Below the pieces are notes generated by a model, which ran no database searches, was not told where the DNA came from, and worked only from the letters and a program-made list of their open reading frames with translations. A DNA stretch of 17,580 nt from an uncultured Eubacteriales bacterium. Lineage in GTDB: Bacteria; Bacillota; Clostridia; Oscillospirales; Acutalibacteraceae. The position numbers and the translations under genes were made by a program. Of this stretch, positions 14,052 through 17,580 are shown in pieces. Numbering within the stretch: the first letter of the stretch is position 1; the number at the start of each line of letters is the position of its first letter. Location: positions 1 through 17,580 of the forward strand of contig CAKTEU010000035.1 in assembly GCA_934552855.1 (NCBI GenBank). The letters are read 5' to 3'.

Positions 14052-14099
14052 CATGCTATAATTTTTGAGACGAACCGCTTATAGCCTCGTCTTCTTTGC
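14007..14099 (-). ncRNA. Candidate small RNA
   Basis: A predicted minus-strand RNA of about 92 bases. A promoter, TTGCCC (14133-14128), 16-base spacer, TATAAT (14111-14106), precedes it. The RNA holds a 6-bp hairpin, AGACGA/TCGTCT (14092-14087 and 14073-14068), and ends in a strong terminator. No ribosome binding site precedes the only short frame. Function unknown; it may also be just a terminator with a chance promoter. Confidence 0.4.
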
Positions 14100-14314
14100 A
14101 TTTATATTATACTCAGTCGCCGACATCGGGCAATTTTTAAATTGCACAAAGCAAGCGTTTCCTTTGTTCCGGCGGCTGTTTAAGCAAAAATTTTTGCGCC
14201 GGTTTGTCAAAAACAATTTTATAATTCACTGCTTCCCCACCCCCATTTGTCAATTTTGTATAATTTTGCCCGTTTTGGAAATCCTAATTTCTACAAAAAT
14301 TAATCCATAGGTAC

Positions 14315-14343
14315 TTGCTATGAATTAGTTTTAGTGATATACT
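14315..14343 (+). promoter_or_regulatory. Promoter of the iscRSU operon
   Basis: TTGCTA (14315-14320), a 17-base spacer, extended -10 TGA and TATACT (14338-14343). Start near 14350, about 54 bases before iscR. Confidence 0.75.
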
Positions 14344-14355
14344 ACCGTTGTAGTA
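14340..14355. promoter_or_regulatory. Palindromic operator, probable IscR binding site
   Basis: TACTAC-CGTT-GTAGTA is a perfect 6+4+6 palindrome overlapping the -10 and the start site. Rrf2-family regulators often repress their own operon from such a place. Binding by this IscR is inferred. Confidence 0.65.
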
Positions 14356-14403
14356 GGAATTGATGCACCGAACCACTTACAGAGTATTAAAGGCGGTGAA
14401 AGA

Positions 14404-14850
14404 ATGAAAATCTCAACGAAGGGGCGTTACGGGCTTCGGATAATGACCGACATTGCGCTCAACGGAAAAGACGGCTGCGTTTCAATCAAAGATATTGCAA
14501 ACCGTGAAAACCTTTCGGAAAAGTATCTTGAACAAATTATCAACCTCCTTTCAAAACAGGGACTCGTTCAGTCTGTCAGGGGCGCAAAGGGCGGTTATCA
14601 TTTGACGAAGGACGCAAAGGATATCACCGTTGAAGAGATTCTTCTTGCAACCGAAGGCAGCCTTGCTCCCGTTGCCTGTGCCGCCGACAGCGACTGCTGC
14701 GAAAATTATTGCGACTGCGTGACATCGTTCATCTGGACAAAAATTTATGATGCCGTCATTGACGTTGTTCATAATATTTCGCTTGAGGACCTTGCAGAGC
14801 GCAGTCTCAAAACCGGAAAATGCAGCGCAGAATGCAAACCGGTTAAATAA
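14404..14850 (+). CDS. iscR: Rrf2-family iron-sulfur cluster regulator IscR
   Basis: A 148-residue transcription factor that senses Fe-S supply and adjusts cluster-assembly genes. The start MKISTKGRYGLRIMTDIA and the winged helix (SIKDIANRENLSEKYLEQII, then VRGAKGGYHL) are typical. Cys92, Cys98 and Cys103/Cys105 fall where the family holds three cluster cysteines (92, 98, 104 in Escherichia coli); the His107 ligand is replaced by Thr. Two more cysteines sit near the C-terminus (about 139 and 143). It is first in the operon with iscS and iscU, with a palindrome over its promoter. AAGGCGGTG precedes ATG 14404. Confidence 0.93.
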   Translation: MKISTKGRYGLRIMTDIALNGKDGCVSIKDIANRENLSEKYLEQIINLLSKQGLVQSVRGAKGGYHLTKDAKDITVEEILLATEGSLAPVACAADSDCCENYCDCVTSFIWTKIYDAVIDVVHNISLEDLAERSLKTGKCSAECKPVK

Positions 14851-14944
14851 GACCAACAGCGGTCTATATATAAATAGTATACGAAAAATGTCAAAAATAT
14901 ATTGAAGAAAGGAAAGCGACGCTTTTGCGCCGCACGGCAAGATT

Positions 14945-16138
14945 ATGAGATTTGTATATGCAGACAATGCCGCAACAACTCCGATGTCAAAACACGTTAT
15001 TGACGCAATGCTTCCCTATATGGAAGAGCATTTCGGCAATCCTTCAAGCCTTTATGCAATCGGTCAAACCGCTCACAGAGCAATCACGAAAGCAAGAGGA
15101 CAGGTTGCTGCCGCACTCGGTGCGGACGAAAGAGAGATTTACTTCACCTCCGGCGGTTCGGAAGCAGATAACTGGGCAATCAAGGGTGCTGCCGCTCTCG
15201 GTGCAAAAAAAGGCAAAAAGCACCTTATCACTTCAAAAATTGAACACCACGCCGTTCTTCACACAATGGCGGCTCTTGAAAAGCAGGGCTTTACCGTCAC
15301 GTACCTTGATGTTTACGAAAACGGAATCGTTCGTGTTGAGGACGTTGAAAAGGCTATTACCGATGATACCTGCCTTGTTTCGATTATGTATGCAAACAAT
15401 GAAATCGGCACAATTCAGCCGATTGCCGAAATCGGAAAACTTTGCCACGAAAAGGGCGTTCTTTTCCATACCGATGCCGTTCAGGCAGTAGGTCATGTAC
15501 CCATCGACGTTAAGAAAGAGAACATCGATATGCTTTCTCTTTCCGGTCACAAGTTCCACGCTTCAAAGGGCATCGGCGCACTTTATTGCAGAAAGGGTAT
15601 CAACCTTCCGAACCTCATTGAGGGCGGCGCACAGGAAAGCGGAAAGCGTGCCGGAACCGAAAACGTTCCCGGAATTGTCGGGCTCGGCGTTGCAATTACA
15701 GATATGACCGAACACCTTGAAGAAAACATGAAAAAGGTCAGTGCTCTTCGTGACAGACTTTTTGAGGGCGCATCAAAAATCTACCGTTCAAGAATCAACG
15801 GCGACAGAGAACACCGCCTTCCCGGAAACTTCAGTATGTGCTTTGAAGGCGTTGAGGGCGAAAGCCTCCTTCTCATGCTCGACATGAAGGGTATTTGTGC
15901 TTCAAGCGGTTCTGCCTGCACTTCGGGTTCGCTTGACCCCAGCCACGTTCTTCTTGCAATCGGTCTTAAGCATGAAGTTGCTCACGGTTCGCTGCGTCTT
16001 TCAATCAGCGAAAACACAACCGAAGAAGACGTTGACTATATTCTTGAAGCTCTTCCGCCGATTATCGACCGGCTTCGTGATATGTCACCGCTTTGGGAAA
16101 GACTTATGAAAGAAGAAAAGGCCAAAAAGGGTGAATAA
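14945..16138 (+). CDS. iscS: Cysteine desulfurase IscS/NifS
   Basis: A pyridoxal-phosphate enzyme that takes sulfur from cysteine and passes it to IscU. The product is 397 residues. YADNAATTP starts the fold; GGSEADNWA and EHHAVLH contact the cofactor; HTDAVQAVGH precedes Lys203 in SGHKFHASKG, the residue that holds the cofactor; Cys325 in SSGSACTSGSLDPSH is the sulfur-carrying cysteine on the long group I-type loop. ATG 14945 is the only in-frame start after a stop at 14903. The nearest Shine-Dalgarno-like AAAGGA (14908-14913) is about 30 bases away, with small hairpin-forming segments between, so initiation looks unusual. iscU follows 51 bases later. Confidence 0.95.
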   Translation: MRFVYADNAATTPMSKHVIDAMLPYMEEHFGNPSSLYAIGQTAHRAITKARGQVAAALGADEREIYFTSGGSEADNWAIKGAAALGAKKGKKHLITSKIEHHAVLHTMAALEKQGFTVTYLDVYENGIVRVEDVEKAITDDTCLVSIMYANNEIGTIQPIAEIGKLCHEKGVLFHTDAVQAVGHVPIDVKKENIDMLSLSGHKFHASKGIGALYCRKGINLPNLIEGGAQESGKRAGTENVPGIVGLGVAITDMTEHLEENMKKVSALRDRLFEGASKIYRSRINGDREHRLPGNFSMCFEGVEGESLLLMLDMKGICASSGSACTSGSLDPSHVLLAIGLKHEVAHGSLRLSISENTTEEDVDYILEALPPIIDRLRDMSPLWERLMKEEKAKKGE

Positions 16139-16152
16139 TTTTTCCCTTTTGG
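16122..16152 (+). other. Intercistronic hairpin between iscS and iscU
   Basis: CCAAAAAGGG (16122-16131) and CCCTTTTGG (16144-16152) pair with one bulged A, followed by TTTTGCAATAAATTTT. It overlaps the iscS stop codon. It may weaken transcription into iscU or protect mRNA ends. Confidence 0.4.
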
Positions 16153-16189
16153 TTTTGCAATAAATTTTGATTATAAAGGAGTCATATAT

Positions 16190-16624
16190 ATGGAATATTC
16201 AGAAAAAGTTATGGAACATTTTGCTAATCCTCACAACGTAGGCAAACTTGACGATGCAAACGGTATAGGCGAAGTCGGCAACGCAAAGTGCGGCGATATC
16301 ATGAAGATGTATCTTAAAATTGAAGACGGCATCATCAAGGACGTTAAGTTCAACACATACGGCTGTGCTTCCGCAATCGCAACTTCCTCAATGGCAACCG
16401 ACCTTATCAAAGGCAAGCCCGTTTCGGAAGCTTTGAAACTTACAAACAAGGCTGTTGTTGAAGCCCTTGACGGACTTCCGGCGGTTAAAATTCACTGCTC
16501 GGTTCTTGCCGAACAGGCAATCAAGGCCGCTCTTGCCGATTATTACAAACGTCAGGGCATTGATCCGGAACCCATCGTCGGAAAGATTGAAGAATGTGAG
16601 CACGGCGCTTGCTCGCTGAAATAA
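16190..16624 (+). CDS. iscU: Fe-S cluster assembly scaffold IscU/NifU N-terminal type
   Basis: A 144-residue scaffold on which 2Fe-2S clusters are built from IscS sulfur. The three cluster cysteines are Cys34 (NAKCGD, with Asp36), Cys59 (TYGCASAIATSS) and Cys103 (LPAVKIHCSVLAEQA). The LPAVK stretch is the region that recruits the HscA chaperone in Proteobacteria. A short C-terminal extension adds Cys136 and Cys141 (ECEHGACSLK), a feature of several Firmicutes scaffolds. AAAGGAG lies upstream of ATG 16190. It is the last gene of the operon; no mnmA, hscA or ferredoxin gene follows. Confidence 0.95.
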   Translation: MEYSEKVMEHFANPHNVGKLDDANGIGEVGNAKCGDIMKMYLKIEDGIIKDVKFNTYGCASAIATSSMATDLIKGKPVSEALKLTNKAVVEALDGLPAVKIHCSVLAEQAIKAALADYYKRQGIDPEPIVGKIEECEHGACSLK

Positions 16625-16636
16625 GAACAGAAAATG

Positions 16637-16674
16637 AAACCTGCCGCAGGGACGATCCTTACGGCAGGTTTTTG
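16637..16674 (+). terminator. Terminator of the iscRSU operon
   Basis: AAACCTGCCG (16637-16646) pairs with CGGCAGGTTT (16662-16671), with a nested AGG/CCT stem, and T's follow. Confidence 0.9.
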
Positions 16675-16880
16675 GTTTTCAGCATTTGTTACGTTCTCAA
16701 TTAGATAATAGATAAGAAATAATGAATAACAGGCAACAGACACTTTAAAAAACACAAGGACAGGTGTACTTTTATTTCCCAACATCTTGGGGTAAAAATT
16801 CGTTCGAACACCCCATATTGACACGGCGGGGGAGAAAGAAAAAAATCTATGTTTTCAACAAACTTTTTCTTTCAAAATCG
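16675..16880. other. Intergenic stretch between iscU and the rpsJ promoter
   Basis: No gene is supported. It contains one hairpin-capable element, TGGGGT with ACCCCA (about 16788-16814), holding the palindrome GTTCGAAC, and is otherwise AT-rich. Confidence 0.5.
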
Positions 16881-16912
16881 TTGACAATCAACAATAAATA
16901 TGATACTATAAT
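16881..16912 (+). promoter_or_regulatory. Promoter of the S10 ribosomal protein operon
   Basis: TTGACA (16881-16886), a 17-base spacer and TACTAT (16904-16909); a perfect TATAAT at 16907-16912 has a 20-base spacer. The -35 sits in the inverted repeat GTTGA-CAA-TCAAC (16880-16892). Confidence 0.7.
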
Positions 16913-16915
16913 CAA

Positions 16916-17265
16916 GCGTGTGTGGGCGTAGTATGGGTATAACTATGCCTTTCACAACCAAACGATATGCGATGATGCGGGAGGTGGCTGCCCTTTTGAG
17001 GCAGGAAATTTCCGCGGAGTATGTCCGATTTTAAACCGGGCGATCTATATTCACTTTCAGTATGCCGTCTCTTGCGTGGGCTTTGCTCAACGGCATATTC
17101 GTGAAATGCGCTTTTTTGCGTGTTTCGCTTTTTGGGCGAATTATGCAAAAAAACGGTCAACTCCGGGAATATTTTCAGTTTCCGGTTTTTAAATGGGAAA
17201 CATGAAAACACCCGGTAAGGTTGACAAAAAGCGCAGCCCGCCAATTCTATTAGGAGGCGTAATCA
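16916..17265 (+). promoter_or_regulatory. Structured rpsJ leader RNA
   Basis: A leader of about 350 bases with hairpins in order: GGCGTAGT/ACTATGCC (16925-16932, 16942-16949); CTGCC/GGCAG near 16990-17005; TATGCCGT/ACGGCATA (17061-17068, 17090-17097); GAAATGCGC/GCGTGTTTC (17103-17111, 17118-17126); and a terminator or its rival stem (17163-17208). Ribosomal protein operons are commonly controlled by leader binding of one of their products (L4 in Escherichia coli S10). I do not recognise this leader as a known class. No reading frame here is supported. Confidence 0.6.
17163..17190 (+). terminator. Premature terminator in the rpsJ leader
   Basis: CCGGGAA (17163-17169) pairs with TTTCCGG (17179-17185; one G-U), followed by five T (17186-17190). 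A rival stem, TTTTCAGTTTCC (17172-17183) with GGAAACATGAAAA (17196-17208, one bulged A), uses the same bases, so the two cannot coexist. Confidence 0.6.
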
Positions 17266-17577
17266 ATGGCAGTAAAGGAAAAAATCCGTATCAGACTCAA
17301 GGGATACGATCACAACCTTGTTGACAAGGCAGCGGAAATGATCGTTGAAGCAGCCAAGCGCACAAACGCAACTGTTTCCGGTCCGATCCCCCTTCCCACC
17401 GAGAAAGAGGTCGTAACAATCCTTCGTGCTGTTCATAAGTATAAGGACAGCCGTGAACAGTTTGAACAGAGAACCCACAAAAGACTCATTGACATCATCA
17501 GACCTACACCCAAGACCGTGGAGGCTCTGACAAATCTTGAAATTCCGGCAAGCGTTGAAATCGAAATCAAAAGATAA
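17266..17577 (+). CDS. rpsJ: 30S ribosomal protein S10
   Basis: A complete 103-residue S10, the usual length. The family pattern is clear: RIRLKGYDHNLVD near the start, ATVSGPIPLPTEKE in the middle loop, REQFEQRTHKRLIDI and a C-terminal EIPASVEIEIKR. S10 is part of the 30S head and, with NusB, of transcription antitermination complexes. AGGAGG (17252-17257) lies eight bases before ATG 17266. It normally opens the large S10-spc operon (rplC, rplD onward), which would continue past the window. Confidence 0.98.
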   Translation: MAVKEKIRIRLKGYDHNLVDKAAEMIVEAAKRTNATVSGPIPLPTEKEVVTILRAVHKYKDSREQFEQRTHKRLIDIIRPTPKTVEALTNLEIPASVEIEIKR

Positions 17578-17580
17578 CAA

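Larger units (their letters stand above)
13914..14403. other. Intergenic region between the LRR gene and iscR
   Basis: About 490 bases without a supported protein gene. It holds a candidate minus-strand small RNA (14007-14099), two short palindromes, GCAATTT-TT-AAATTGC (14130-14145) and GCAAAAATTTTTGC (14184-14197, nested in CCGGCG/CGCCGG at 14169-14202), and the iscR promoter and operator (14315-14355). The rest is AT-rich. Confidence 0.6.

Noticed and set aside
14051..14098. 16-codon frame within the candidate small RNA
   Set aside because: No ribosome binding site and it overlaps the structural stem.
16788..16814. tRNA-like T-arm (GTTCGAAC within a GGGGT/ACCCC stem)
   Set aside because: No acceptor, D or anticodon arms can be found around it.
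1..17580. CRISPR arrays, IS elements, prophage genes, tRNA or rRNA genes
   Set aside because: No regularly spaced repeats, transposase, integrase, phage structural genes or cloverleaf sequences were found.

Overview
The window looks like chromosomal DNA of a gut-type low-to-mid GC Clostridia, most probably Oscillospiraceae/Ruminococcaceae. The evidence is the mnmG-rsmG-noc / soj-spo0J neighbourhood typical of the Firmicutes origin region, AGGAGG-type ribosome binding sites, sigma-A promoters with extended -10 elements, a BspA-like leucine-rich-repeat surface protein with a Cys/His C-terminal tail, an IscR-IscS-IscU operon and the start of an S10 ribosomal protein operon. No virus, plasmid, IS element or CRISPR array is visible.

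Layout. 1-384: AT-rich leader with an inverted repeat. 385-3925 (+): mnmG, rsmG and a Noc-like ParB paralogue, with two exact 16-bp parS palindromes, one inside mnmG and one between mnmG and rsmG. 4000-5990 (-): galU behind a RING/zinc-ribbon membrane protein. 6147-6486: a compact type I toxin-antitoxin-like locus (33-aa hydrophobic peptide on -, about 97-nt antisense RNA on +). 6752-7879 (+): prfB without the programmed frameshift. 7947-9980 (-): a TIM-barrel sugar-phosphate isomerase-like protein and a secreted calcineurin-like phosphoesterase. 10215-11877 (+): parA (soj) and parB (spo0J). 11989-13854 (-): BspA-like LRR protein. About 14007-14099 (-): possible small RNA. 14404-16624 (+): iscR-iscS-iscU. 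16881-17577 (+): a roughly 350-nt structured leader and rpsJ.

How the parts fit. ParA, ParB and the two parS sites form a chromosome segregation module; the Noc-like paralogue has its own promoter and hairpin leader and lacks the usual membrane-targeting N-terminus. The Isc genes form an Fe-S assembly operon with a palindrome over the iscR start, as expected for self-repression. The rpsJ leader can form a terminator or a mutually exclusive hairpin, pointing to attenuation.

The most interesting item is the toxin-antisense locus. The two convergent RNAs start with nearly the same leader (6202-6225 on + and 6421-6451 on -). The tail of the toxin mRNA can therefore pair with its own leader, or with the antisense RNA, and the leader overlaps the hairpin that hides the toxin ribosome binding site.
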